A stretch of 18,693 nucleotides of DNA from an uncultured Parasphingopyxis sp. (GTDB taxonomy: Bacteria; Pseudomonadota; Alphaproteobacteria; Sphingomonadales; Sphingomonadaceae): positions 1 through 18,693 of the forward strand of contig CAJQMX010000338.1 in the NCBI GenBank assembly GCA_905479515.1, given 5' to 3'. A model generated the notes under the pieces. The model had not been told where the DNA came from. It worked only from the letters and a program-made list of their open reading frames with translations, and searched no databases. Below, in pieces: positions 1 to 7,362 of this stretch. The stretch's first letter is position 1, and every line of letters starts with the position of its first letter. Made by a program: the position numbers and the translations under genes.

Positions 1-362
1 GACGCTATGTCGGAATGGCGGTTGCAGGCACAGAGCCCGATGAAATGGGCATTGGTCCCGTTTTCGCAATTCCAAAGCTTCTCAAACGGTTCGGCCTCTC
101 AATGGACGATATCGGTCTCTGGGAACTCAACGAGGCGTTCGCCGTGCAGGTCCTCTATTGCCGCGACACGCTCGGCATTCCGAACGACTTGCTCAACGTC
201 AATGGCGGCGCGATCTCGATCGGCCATCCTTATGGCATGACGGGCGCACGCTGCACGGGCCATGCCCTGATCGAAGGCAAACGCCGCGGTGCGAAATATG
301 TTGTCGTCACCATGTGTGTCGGCGGCGGCATGGGTGCGGCTGGGCTGTTCGAAGTTCTCTAG
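1..362 (+). CDS. Acetyl-CoA acetyltransferase / acyltransferase (thiolase), C-terminal part
   Basis: This is the 3' end of a thiolase; the reading frame is open from base 3 and the start lies left of the window. The enzyme condenses two acyl-CoA molecules or cleaves a 3-ketoacyl-CoA, in the cytoplasm. All three C-terminal thiolase motifs are visible: NEAFAVQV, then [16 protein letters not shown] with the catalytic His of GHP, then [13 protein letters not shown] with the second catalytic Cys. The N-terminal half with the nucleophilic Cys is not in the window, so the fatty-acid degradative (FadA-like) and biosynthetic (PhaA-like) types cannot be told apart. It converges on a PHA depolymerase gene and shares its terminator. 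Family assignment is firm; substrate is not. Confidence 0.93.
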   Translation, partial: RYVGMAVAGTEPDEMGIGPVFAIPKLLKRFGLSMDDIGLWELNEAFAVQVLYCRDTLGIPNDLLNVNGGAISIGHPYGMTGARCTGHALIEGKRRGAKYVVVTMCVGGGMGAAGLFEVL

Positions 363-380
363 CCCTCGATCCAGACAAAG

Positions 381-416
381 AAAAAGGGGCGCCGGAGAAA
401 TTCGGCGCCCCTTTTT
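381..416. terminator. Strong bidirectional Rho-independent terminator
   Basis: A perfect 14-base inverted repeat (AAAAAGGGGCGCCG at 381-394, CGGCGCCCCTTTTT at 403-416) with an 8-base loop lies between the convergent thiolase and phaZ genes. The run of A on one side and T on the other gives a U-tract on both strands, so it can end both transcripts. Confidence 0.93.
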
Positions 417-425
417 CGTTTGGCA

Positions 426-1646
426 TTAATCGTTATGTGCGACGATCCAGTCTTCCACCACCGGCGCGATCCGTTCGCGCCATTTGCGGCCGTGGAAGAT
501 GCCGTAATGGCCAACCTCCTCCGCCATATAATATTTCTTATTCTTTGCCGGGAGCTTTGATGACAGCGTTAGCGCGGCCTTTGTCTGGCCGATGCCCGAA
601 ATATCGTCGCGCTCGCCTTCAATGGCCAAAACTCCGATATCGGTGATCGCCGCAGGATCAATAAGCTTGCCCTTATGCCGATACTCACCGCGTGGAAGAG
701 CATGGGTCTGGAACACGACATCTACGGTCTGAAGGTAGAATTCAGCAGTCATGTCACAAACCGAGCGATACTCATCGTAGAAATCCTTGGTCGCGTCGGC
801 GCTATCGCCATCACCCTCGACCAGATGTTTGAACATCTCCCAATGGCTGATCATATGATTGCCGAGATTCATCGACATGAAACCAGCCAGTTGGAGGAAT
901 CCCGGATAAACCTTGCGGCCACCGCCAGGGTAATAAAGCGGGACCGTCGCAACAACATTCTGCTCGAACCAGGCATGGGGCCTCTGTGTCGCCAGTGTAT
1001 TGACAGCCGTTGGCGCTTCACGGGTATCAATTGGCCCGCCCATCATGGTGAGCGTACGGGGCCGGTCCGGATGATTGTCAGCCGACATCAAAGCGGCAGC
1101 GGCATAGCAGGGCACGGACGGCTGGCAGACGGCAAGCATATGCGCGCCCGGCCCGATATGTTCGAGAAACTCGACCAGATAATCGATATAGGTATCAAGA
1201 TCGAAAACGCCTTTTGACAAAGGCACCGTTTTTGCGTCGCGCCAATCGGTAATCCAGACATCATGGCTGGGCAGCATCCGATCGACAGTGTCACGCAGCA
1301 ATGTGGCGAAATGACCCGACATTGGCGCGACGATCAGCAATTTTGGCTGGCCTGATACGCCCTCTTTCTGAAAATGCTTGAGCTGGCCGAATGGCTTGCG
1401 GGCCTCGATCTTCACGGAGACGGGAACGTCTTCGCCGTTAATCTCTACTGACTCGATCCCGAAAATCGGTTTGCCGCGCGGTGCGGAGGCGTGGGAAAAA
1501 ACATCGAGAGCCGAGGCGACAACCGGCCCCATACCTGAATACGAGAGGGGGTTTGCGGGGTTTTGGAGCATTTCCACACCCCAACCCGCCATCGCGCTGG
1601 CACTGGCCAGCATCGAACGCTGCATCTCGTACATATTATAAAGCAT
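426..1646 (-). CDS. phaZ: Intracellular polyhydroxyalkanoate depolymerase (PhaZ, type I)
   Basis: This alpha/beta-hydrolase depolymerises stored polyhydroxybutyrate granules inside the cell. From the chosen start it has 406 residues, the usual length of the family. The N-terminus MLYNMYEMQRSM matches the family's MLYQLxExQRS opening. The nucleophile is a cysteine, in the lipase-box-like segment AVCQPSVP (Cys174). A GERDDI segment (Asp347) and EVGHYGIFHG (His380) supply the other triad members, with spacing like the Cys-Asp-His triad known for Cupriavidus PhaZ. I chose the ATG ending at 1646 because GGGGA lies just upstream; an in-frame ATG at 1658 would add four residues (MGTL) but has no visible ribosome site. 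It is divergent from the ABC exporter; see the operator and promoter entry for regulation. Confidence 0.93.
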   Translation of the reverse strand: MLYNMYEMQRSMLASASAMAGWGVEMLQNPANPLSYSGMGPVVASALDVFSHASAPRGKPIFGIESVEINGEDVPVSVKIEARKPFGQLKHFQKEGVSGQPKLLIVAPMSGHFATLLRDTVDRMLPSHDVWITDWRDAKTVPLSKGVFDLDTYIDYLVEFLEHIGPGAHMLAVCQPSVPCYAAAALMSADNHPDRPRTLTMMGGPIDTREAPTAVNTLATQRPHAWFEQNVVATVPLYYPGGGRKVYPGFLQLAGFMSMNLGNHMISHWEMFKHLVEGDGDSADATKDFYDEYRSVCDMTAEFYLQTVDVVFQTHALPRGEYRHKGKLIDPAAITDIGVLAIEGERDDISGIGQTKAALTLSSKLPAKNKKYYMAEEVGHYGIFHGRKWRERIAPVVEDWIVAHND

Positions 1647-1712
1647 CAAAGTCCCCATATGATCGACATCATAGTCGCGTTTGCCTGTGTTCTAGGCCCG
1701 TTTCCCTCTACG

Positions 1713-1730
1713 TTGCAATGCAGCATTATA
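1713..1730 (-). promoter_or_regulatory. Candidate phaZ promoter (-10) with PhaR-like operator at the transcription start
   Basis: Read on the minus strand there is a perfect TATAAT (1725-1730), followed one base later by CTGCATTGCAA (1713-1723). The latter is one mismatch from CTGC-N3-GCAG, the site reported for PhaR repressors of alphaproteobacteria such as Paracoccus and Rhodobacter. The operator would straddle the expected +1 of phaZ, a good place for repression. No convincing -35 hexamer is visible. PhaR itself is not in the window, so the regulator is inferred. Confidence 0.45.
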
Positions 1731-1743
1731 AAAAGGCCGTGTT

Positions 1744-1756
1744 GAGCAGTATGCTC
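1744..1756. repeat. Short inverted repeat upstream of the ABC exporter
   Basis: GAGCA-GTA-TGCTC is a perfect 5-base dyad 20 bases before the ATG of the exporter gene. It could be an operator, or a small hairpin in the 5' leader. Nothing identifies a binding protein, and a dyad this short can arise by chance. Confidence 0.25.
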
Positions 1757-1776
1757 GGCACTGCTAGGCGACCCCC

Positions 1777-3552
1777 ATGGCAGACAATGAAATCGAAACG
1801 GGCAAACCCCGGAATCTCGGCAACCTCGCGATAATCTGGCGCTTTGCGATCCGTTATCCATTTCGCATCCTGGGTGCCGCCATCTCCCTGCTGGTGGCAG
1901 CAGGCGCGACATTGGCGATTCCTGACGGTTTCAGGCGGGTTATTGATCGTGGATTCAGCGGACTGGACGCCGATATTGCCCAGTATTTCTACTATCTGCT
2001 CTTCATCGTGGTCGTGCTCGCCCTGGCGACTGCCTTGCGATTCTATTTCGTTTCCTGGCTTGGTGAACGGGTGGTGGCTGATCTGCGTGTTGCGGTGCAG
2101 CGTAATCTGCTCGCGCTCGATCCCAAATATTTTGAGGAAAACCGCCCGTCGGAAATCGCCTCACGCATGACATCGGACACATCCGTGATCGAAATGGTCG
2201 TGGGAACCACAATTTCCATAGCCCTGCGCAATCTGGTGATGGGCATTGGCGGAACCATCTATCTGTTCACCCTGTCTCCCAAGCTTGCCCTGATGATGTT
2301 GCTTGGTATCCCGCTCGCCATCGGGCCGATCGTCTTTCTCGGCAGGAAACTGCGCAACGTTTCCCGCTATAGTCAGGACCGGATCGCAGATGTCGGCGCG
2401 ATGATCGCCGAAACACTTGGAGCCATGAAGATCGTTCAGGCTTTCGGGCAGGAACGCCGCGAGGCCGACCGGTTCGATGCCGCCGTACAAAGCGCATTCA
2501 ATACCGCGAGGCGGCGGATCATCATCCGCTCTTTCATGACCGCAATTGTCATCACGCTCATTTTCGGTGCGATTACCCTGGTGATGTGGCAGGCGGCTTC
2601 GGATGTGATCCATGACCGTATCACGGGCGGTGCGGTCGCAGCCTTCGTCCTGACGGGCATGATTGTGGCCGGAGCCTTTGGCGCGCTGACCGAAGTATAT
2701 GGTGAATTGATGCGCAGCGCTGGTGCCGCTGGCCGATTGAACGAATTGCTTCGTGAAGTTCCCGAGATCCGCGCGCCTGCCAATCCCAAACCTCTTCCCG
2801 AACCCGCTCGGGGCAGGCTTGAGTTCCAAGATGTGACGTTCCGCTATCCGACGAGGCTGGAAACGCCGGCACTGGAAGACTTTAGCCTCGCGGTCGAACC
2901 CGGTGAGCTTGTAGCGGTTGTTGGCCCGTCAGGCGCTGGAAAATCCACGCTCTTCCAACTCGTGCAGCGCTTCTATGATCCCCAGCAGGGACAAGTGATG
3001 CTGGACGGCGTGGATTTGCGTGAAGCCGATCCCGCCGCAATCCGCAAGCGGATCGCCATGGTGCCTCAGGATACGGTGATCTTTGCCGCCTCGGCCCGCG
3101 ACAACCTTCGCTACAGCGAATGGGACGCAAGCGATGAGGCGCTGTGGAATGCGGCAGAGGCGGCCAATGCTGCCGAGTTTCTCCGCGAACTGCCGGAAGG
3201 GCTGGACACCTATCTGGGGGAAGGTGGCGCACGGCTTTCTGGTGGTCAGAGGCAGCGTGTCGCCATCGCCCGTGCCTTGTTGCGGGATGCCCCTCTCCTG
3301 CTGCTCGACGAGGCCACATCGGCGCTTGATGCGGAATCCGAGCAGCTTGTTCAGCAGGCTCTGGAGCGGTTGATGAAAGGCCGGACAACAATAGTCATCG
3401 CTCACAGGCTGGCCACGGTCCGATCGGCAGACCGCATCATTGTGATGGATGGGGGCCGGATCGTTGAACAGGGAACCCATGGCGCGCTTATTGACCAGTC
3501 CGGCCTATATGCCCGCCTTGCCAGCTTGCAGTTCGAAAGCAACGCCGCATAG
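1777..3552 (+). CDS. ABC exporter, fused permease and ATPase (MsbA-related)
   Basis: This is a 591-residue half-transporter that would work as a homodimer in the inner membrane, exporting a lipid or hydrophobic compound by ATP hydrolysis. The N-terminal half (about residues 25-310) is a six-helix exporter permease; clear hydrophobic segments are at 31-48, 70-92, 145-165, 172-188, 252-272 and 284-304. The ATPase half has Walker A GPSGAGKST (383-391), Q-loop VPQD (429-432), signature LSGGQ (487-491), Walker B LLLLDEATSALD (507-518) and the switch His in AHR (543). All catalytic residues are intact. The opening and domain order resemble the proteobacterial MsbA-related group often annotated as TIGR02204; the substrate is unknown. 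The gene stands alone, divergent from phaZ. The ribosome site before the ATG is weak (GGCGAC). A GGGCA/TGCCC hairpin directly after the stop (3553-3571) has no U-tract. Confidence 0.92.
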   Translation: MADNEIETGKPRNLGNLAIIWRFAIRYPFRILGAAISLLVAAGATLAIPDGFRRVIDRGFSGLDADIAQYFYYLLFIVVVLALATALRFYFVSWLGERVVADLRVAVQRNLLALDPKYFEENRPSEIASRMTSDTSVIEMVVGTTISIALRNLVMGIGGTIYLFTLSPKLALMMLLGIPLAIGPIVFLGRKLRNVSRYSQDRIADVGAMIAETLGAMKIVQAFGQERREADRFDAAVQSAFNTARRRIIIRSFMTAIVITLIFGAITLVMWQAASDVIHDRITGGAVAAFVLTGMIVAGAFGALTEVYGELMRSAGAAGRLNELLREVPEIRAPANPKPLPEPARGRLEFQDVTFRYPTRLETPALEDFSLAVEPGELVAVVGPSGAGKSTLFQLVQRFYDPQQGQVMLDGVDLREADPAAIRKRIAMVPQDTVIFAASARDNLRYSEWDASDEALWNAAEAANAAEFLRELPEGLDTYLGEGGARLSGGQRQRVAIARALLRDAPLLLLDEATSALDAESEQLVQQALERLMKGRTTIVIAHRLATVRSADRIIVMDGGRIVEQGTHGALIDQSGLYARLASLQFESNAA

Positions 3553-3611
3553 GGGCAAGCAGCCGCTGCCCTAGCATCGGCAACCATTGGCAGGGATGCC
3601 GTAGAGCGACC

Positions 3612-3655
3612 ATCTGGGGTCAGGATATAGGCTTATGGAAGCCTGATCTGGGTCA
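3612..3655. repeat. Hairpin framed by a near-perfect direct repeat
   Basis: ATCTGGGGTCA (3612-3622) and ATCTGGGTCA (3646-3655) repeat in the same direction. They frame the perfect hairpin AGGCTT-ATGG-AAGCCT (3629-3644). It lies in the 233-base gap between the exporter and the TonB operon, where I see no credible coding sequence. Function unknown; it could be part of a short RNA or a worn repeat element. Confidence 0.35.
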
Positions 3656-3730
3656 CCGAATTATTAGCCCTTGAGCGTCTTCAGAGCTGCGGACCGCAGG
3701 AGAATGCGTGCAGTCTCCCCCATGCAAAAG

Positions 3731-3770
3731 AAAAGGGCGGCCCGCATTGTGCGGACCGCCCTTTCTTTAT
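3731..3770. terminator. Rho-independent terminator of the TonB operon, probably bidirectional
   Basis: GGGCGG-C-CCGC (3735-3745) pairs with GCGG-A-CCGCCC (3751-3761) around the loop ATTGT, with a single C/A mismatch. It is extended by AAA/TTT pairs. On the minus strand the tail is TTTTCTTTTG, so it ends the exbD transcript whose stop codon is 16 bases upstream. On the plus strand the tail is TTTCTTTAT, so a plus-strand transcript from the gap could also end here. Confidence 0.85.
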
Positions 3771-3785
3771 CTGAGAGATGCCAGT

Positions 3786-4220
3786 CTAGAACTGACGATA
3801 TTGGTCGTTGCCGATAAAGCCCATATTCGTGACCTGTGCACGGCGGGTAACCGCCAGCACGTTATCGACTGTATTGTAACGCGCCTGAGCATCCGGGAAC
3901 ATGTGAAGTTCGGGCACAGGCGTCATCGTGACGGTGATGTCCAGATACTGACGCAGCGTCTGGGTTGTAACCGGCTCACCGTTCCAGAGGATCTGATCGG
4001 TTGGCGAGATATAGACCTCGTTCTTGATCGGATCGATGACCTCGTCCGGTGGCGGATCATCATTGGCAACCGGCAAGTCGATCTTGACCGCATGGGTCTG
4101 GATCGGAATCGTGATGATGAACATGATCAGCAGCACCAACAGGACGTCGATCAACGGCGTCGTGTTGATGTCGATCATCGGATCGTCTTCGGCGGCGGCA
4201 GGCCCTACTTTTGCACCCAT
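3786..4220 (-). CDS. exbD: ExbD/TolR-family proton-channel component (second ExbD)
   Basis: A 144-residue inner-membrane protein with one N-terminal transmembrane helix (about 22-42) and a periplasmic domain. It carries the proton-path Asp in the helix segment TTPLIDVLLVLLIMF (Asp25), as in Escherichia coli ExbD. With ExbB it uses the proton gradient to drive TonB. It is the last gene of the operon tonB-exbB-exbD-exbD, 27 bases after the first exbD and just before a strong terminator. The periplasmic part differs clearly from the first ExbD (a Pro-Asp-rich stretch DDPPPDEVIDP near 55-65), so the two are not recent duplicates. Whether it serves iron or other TonB substrates cannot be read from the sequence. 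Confidence 0.92.
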   Translation of the reverse strand: MGAKVGPAAAEDDPMIDINTTPLIDVLLVLLIMFIITIPIQTHAVKIDLPVANDDPPPDEVIDPIKNEVYISPTDQILWNGEPVTTQTLRQYLDITVTMTPVPELHMFPDAQARYNTVDNVLAVTRRAQVTNMGFIGNDQYRQF

Positions 4221-4247
4221 GCTATACTACTCCTAAAACAATCTGAC

Positions 4248-4739
4248 CTAGAGGCGCGCGATACCCTGGCCCGGCTCCGGCTCTGAAATAAAGCCAACGC
4301 GGGTAAAACCAGCCTGTTGCATCACGAAAATCGGACCACCGATACACCGCCACGGCGTATTCACGTCACCGCGAATATGCACTTCTGGCAGATCATCTTC
4401 GGTCATATTTTCGGCGCCGCCAAATTCTTCAACCGTGTCTTCGATATGCTGAACGGCCTGCGAAAGCATTTCACTCGAATTGACCGGGGTCATTCCCCAG
4501 AACACTTCGCAAGCCCCATCATCGCCAGCCCTGATCGACAAAGCGACATTTTCCGGCTTGGTCGTGGTCGGCAACAAGCGAACGGTTGGAAGATTAACGT
4601 CAACCGTTTGAATAACAACCGGAACCGCAATCAGAAAGATGATCAGCAACACCAACATCACATCCGTCAACGGAACGACGTTGATCTCGGAGATCGCGGA
4701 GTCGTCTTCGCCTTCTGCAGGTCCAACACTCATTCCCAT
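4248..4739 (-). CDS. exbD: ExbD/TolR-family proton-channel component (first ExbD)
   Basis: A 163-residue inner-membrane protein with a short acidic cytoplasmic N-terminus and one transmembrane helix (about 23-44) containing the conserved proton-carrying Asp in VVPLTDVMLVLLIIF (Asp26). The periplasmic C-terminal domain ends with the family pattern PEVHIRGD..., then a VMQQAGFTRVGFISEP segment. Two Cys residues in the periplasmic domain (in GACEVFWG and PWRCIGG) could form a disulfide; the second ExbD has none. A start two codons later (ATG at 4733) is possible; the AGGATT upstream suits either. It follows exbB by 103 bases and precedes the second exbD. Confidence 0.92.
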   Translation of the reverse strand: MGMSVGPAEGEDDSAISEINVVPLTDVMLVLLIIFLIAVPVVIQTVDVNLPTVRLLPTTTKPENVALSIRAGDDGACEVFWGMTPVNSSEMLSQAVQHIEDTVEEFGGAENMTEDDLPEVHIRGDVNTPWRCIGGPIFVMQQAGFTRVGFISEPEPGQGIARL

Positions 4740-4842
4740 GGGATCAATCCTATCCTAAACTCTTACCAAAACCGACGTATTCACGTCGTGTCCTTGTGAA
4801 GGCATGGACGGGAACGGCAATCCGTTCCCGTCCCGATACCAA

Positions 4843-5589
4843 CTAGGACTTCGCAGCAGGCCGAGCCGCCGGAGCAGCTTTTGCGGCTGCAGCGGGAGCG
4901 GATGGCTTAACTTTGCCGTCTGACATGATGTAGCCGTGGATTTCGTTCGAGAAGGCCTGGAGCTCTTCGCTCACCTTCTTGTTGCGACGAACCATCCAGT
5001 TGTAGGCCATAACGGCAGGCACAGCCACGATAAGGCCAAGTGCCGTCATGATCAGGGCTTCACCAACCGGGCCGGCAACGGCGTCGATCGATGCCTGACC
5101 GGCAGCGCCGATCTTCACCAGGGCGCGATAGATACCAACCACCGTGCCGAACAGGCCGACGAAAGGAGCGATCGAACCAACGGTTGCGAGAACCGCAAGG
5201 CCTTCAGTGAGCTTCGAGTTGATAGCACCAACCGAACGCTGCAATGCATTGACCGTCCACTCATGGGCTTCGATCGGATCAGTCAGTTTTGTGTGGTTGT
5301 CTTGGGCAACCAGGCTGTCTTCAACGATCTGGCGATAGGCACTGTTCTTTTCGAGCTTGGCCGCGCCTTCGCGAAGGCTGTTGGCTCGCCAGAAATTTTC
5401 ACGGGCGCGTTTGCCCTGCTTGAGAACTTTCTGCTGCTCAAACCATTTCGTGAAAAGGATGTACCAGGATGCGGCAGACATGATGACCAGGATTGTGAAA
5501 GTCGCCTGGGCAACGATGCCGCCTTCTTCCAGTGCCTGACGGAGACCATATGGATTTTCTGCAACGACTTCAGCTGCTTCGGTAGACAT
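4843..5589 (-). CDS. exbB: ExbB/TolQ/MotA-family proton channel (ExbB)
   Basis: A 248-residue inner-membrane protein that forms the multimeric channel around ExbD and powers TonB. Three transmembrane segments are visible: about 29-47, 131-153 and 176-198. The second carries the family signature ATVGSIAPFVGLFGTVVGIY and the third GEALIMTALGLIVAVPAVMAYN. The long cytoplasmic stretch between the first and second segments is typical. The C-terminus is an Ala-Pro-Lys tail (about 226-248) of low complexity. I chose the ATG ending at 5589 because AGAGGAA lies about 8 bases upstream; a TTG six codons earlier would overlap that ribosome site. The 103-base gap to the next gene could hold internal control signals, but I see no terminator in it. 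Confidence 0.93.
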   Translation of the reverse strand: MSTEAAEVVAENPYGLRQALEEGGIVAQATFTILVIMSAASWYILFTKWFEQQKVLKQGKRARENFWRANSLREGAAKLEKNSAYRQIVEDSLVAQDNHTKLTDPIEAHEWTVNALQRSVGAINSKLTEGLAVLATVGSIAPFVGLFGTVVGIYRALVKIGAAGQASIDAVAGPVGEALIMTALGLIVAVPAVMAYNWMVRRNKKVSEELQAFSNEIHGYIMSDGKVKPSAPAAAAKAAPAARPAAKS

Positions 5590-5657
5590 GATAAATATTC
5601 CTCTCAAATAAACTTGCTGCGATCAAATCGAACCGGAGTTCGTAAACGGTGAGATTG

Positions 5658-6299
5658 TTAGTTGGGAATTTCCCAACGGATAGTGCTCGAATACGTCCCT
5701 GTCGTCGGGTTGCCGGCATCGTCCAGCGCAGCCCGGAAACGTGCGCGGCGTGTCAGCTGACGGCAGGTTTCATTATCCAACCGCGAATAACCGGTTGAAG
5801 CCGTGATCGTGCAATCCGTTACGCGACCATTGGTACCGATGGTCAGGCGGAAACTTGCCGAACCCTGCTCCTCATTGCGCAATGACGCAGAAGGATAGTC
5901 GTTCGTCGTTACCCAGCGACCGGGATTCCCGCGCGGCTGCGCTGCCTGAGCCTGACTAGGCGGCGGCGGAGGCGGCGGCGGTGCGGGCGGCGGCGGCGCC
6001 GGGCGAGGTGCGACAGGCCGCGGCGCTACTGTCGGTCGTGATATCACGACTGGCGGCGGCGGCGTCACAACAACCGGCGGCGGCGGAATCGGAACATCCG
6101 GCGGCGGCGGCGGCAATTCTTCCTCAGGGGGAGGCGGTTCGTCCTCAACGTCAAAGACGGTAAGATCTTCCTGCACTGCTTGCGCAACCCTGACGGCCAA
6201 TCCCGAAACGAGCGCATATGCAAGAAGCACGTGAAGGATCGCGACGGCGACAATCGCCGACAGTTTACGCGAGCTCATCTTCTGATCAGCATAAGCCAT
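5658..6299 (-). CDS. tonB: TonB-family energy transducer
   Basis: A 213-residue protein anchored in the inner membrane that spans the periplasm and transmits energy to outer-membrane TonB-dependent receptors. It has one transmembrane helix (about 13-33), an acidic Pro-Glu stretch (50-64), a long Pro-rich spacer (to about 114), and a C-terminal TonB domain (about 128-213) with the pattern YPSASLRNEEQGSASFRL and the ending YSSTIRWEIPN. Two Cys (163 and 179) lie in the C-terminal domain and could pair. I chose the ATG ending at 6299 because MAYADQKMSSRKL is the usual sphingomonad opening. A GGAGG exists but sits about 15 bases upstream, which is far. An open frame extends 32 codons further and looks non-coding. 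First gene of the operon with exbB and two exbD. Confidence 0.93.
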   Translation of the reverse strand: MAYADQKMSSRKLSAIVAVAILHVLLAYALVSGLAVRVAQAVQEDLTVFDVEDEPPPPEEELPPPPPDVPIPPPPVVVTPPPPVVISRPTVAPRPVAPRPAPPPPAPPPPPPPPSQAQAAQPRGNPGRWVTTNDYPSASLRNEEQGSASFRLTIGTNGRVTDCTITASTGYSRLDNETCRQLTRRARFRAALDDAGNPTTGTYSSTIRWEIPN

Positions 6300-6332
6300 T
6301 AAACTAAGAAACTCCCTCCAAAGCCCAGCGTC

Positions 6333-6362
6333 CATAAAGCACCAGTTCATCTGGTTTTGCAA
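6333..6362 (-). promoter_or_regulatory. Candidate promoter of the tonB operon with a dyad in the spacer
   Basis: On the minus strand TTGCAA (6357-6362) and TTTATG (6333-6338) are 18 bases apart, a plausible but imperfect -35/-10 pair. Between them lies the perfect inverted repeat ACCAG-N5-CTGGT (6341-6355), where a repressor could act. No classic Fur box is visible nearby. The hexamers are weak, so this is tentative. Confidence 0.3.
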
Positions 6363-6510
6363 AAAGGACATCCAACCAACGCGAAGGCAAGGCAACCCGT
6401 GTGGTCATCGATTCACTAACGTCGACAAACACGTTACGCAACAGTTACCCGCTTGACCAGATACGATACAAGCTGCTCGCCGCGATTCAGTGGCCCGATG
6501 GAGAAATAAC

Positions 6511-7344
6511 ATGACCCGATCTGCGTGTTTTTTGATTGGCTTCGGCCTCCTCGCCATGACCGTCGATAGCGCAGAATCCCAAGAGATTCTGGTAGAATCG
6601 GAACTCAGCTATGCCGACATGGCGGACCTCTCTCTCCGCGCCCCCATTGTTGCGACTGCACGTATAGATAGAGCCCGGCGGCTCGACGAGGAACGTGCTG
6701 TCGGCGTGGCTCCCAATCATGTTCGCTTCTATGTCGAGGCAGAACTGGAAGCTCTGATTCGCAGTTCCAGTGGTGTTCCAGCACGAGTCAGCTACCTGGT
6801 TGATGTGCCGCGCGATGCCGATGGACGGCGCCCCCGCATTCGGAACCAGCAGGTTATTTTGCTCGCGGCACCCGTTCCCGGTCGGCACGGCGAACTGCAA
6901 TTGATCGCGCCAGATGCGCAGATTGAATGGAGCCAGCACCGCGAACAAACGATTCGCGCGATCCTCTCTGAAGCCGCATCTGGAGACATACCGGGCACAG
7001 TGACCGGCGTGGCGAGCGCATTTAGCGTTCCCGGAACCCTTCCCGGTGAAAGTGAAACACAGATTTTTCTGGCAACCAGCGATGGTCGACCTGTGTCGCT
7101 GAGCATCCTGCGCCGGCCGAATCAGCAGCCACGATGGGGCGTTTCGCTCGGGGAAATTGTAGAGCGGGCTTCACCGCCGCCCGAGCGCAATACAGTCTTA
7201 TGGTACCGTCTAGCCTGCTTCCTGCCTGACAGCCTGCCGGATGCCAGCCTAGAAAATATGGACTCTCGCCAAATATCTGTGGCGCGCGACGACTATAGAC
7301 TGGTTCGTGAGGACCTCGGGGTCTGCGCGCGCAAGCGCAGTTAG
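6511..7344 (+). CDS. Secreted protein of unknown function
   Basis: I do not recognise this 277-residue protein. The N-terminus MTRSACFLIGFGLLAMTVDSA is a signal peptide with likely cleavage after Ala21, so it is probably periplasmic or exported. The rest is soluble, with alternating strands (for example APIVATARIDRARRL, VRFYVEAELEALI, QQVILLAAPVPG) and no catalytic motif I can name. Two Cys (236 and 272) near the C-terminus could form a disulfide. I chose the ATG at 6511 because GGAG lies 7 bases upstream; a GTG at 6490 in the same frame would put seven charged or polar residues before the signal peptide. It is divergent from tonB and converges on the SDR gene. A CTGCGC-N6-GCGCAG hairpin (7323-7340) spans the last codons before the stop. 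Confidence 0.8.
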   Translation: MTRSACFLIGFGLLAMTVDSAESQEILVESELSYADMADLSLRAPIVATARIDRARRLDEERAVGVAPNHVRFYVEAELEALIRSSSGVPARVSYLVDVPRDADGRRPRIRNQQVILLAAPVPGRHGELQLIAPDAQIEWSQHREQTIRAILSEAASGDIPGTVTGVASAFSVPGTLPGESETQIFLATSDGRPVSLSILRRPNQQPRWGVSLGEIVERASPPPERNTVLWYRLACFLPDSLPDASLENMDSRQISVARDDYRLVREDLGVCARKRS

Positions 7345-7362
7345 CGACAGCGTCAGTAGTTC

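Noticed and set aside
675..1217. Plus-strand open frame opposite phaZ
   Set aside because: It lies wholly inside phaZ, whose catalytic motifs are intact, and it shows no family features.
2161..2829. Minus-strand open frame opposite the ABC exporter permease
   Set aside because: Its composition (His/Asp/Gln-rich) is that of an antisense reading of membrane helices.
4936..5652. Long plus-strand open frame opposite exbB
   Set aside because: It is a shadow of the strongly conserved exbB gene; its product has no recognisable motif and no ribosome site.
5940..6130. GGCGGC-rich repeats that might be a simple-sequence or CRISPR-like array
   Set aside because: They are codons of the TonB proline-rich spacer; there are no regular repeats with unique spacers.
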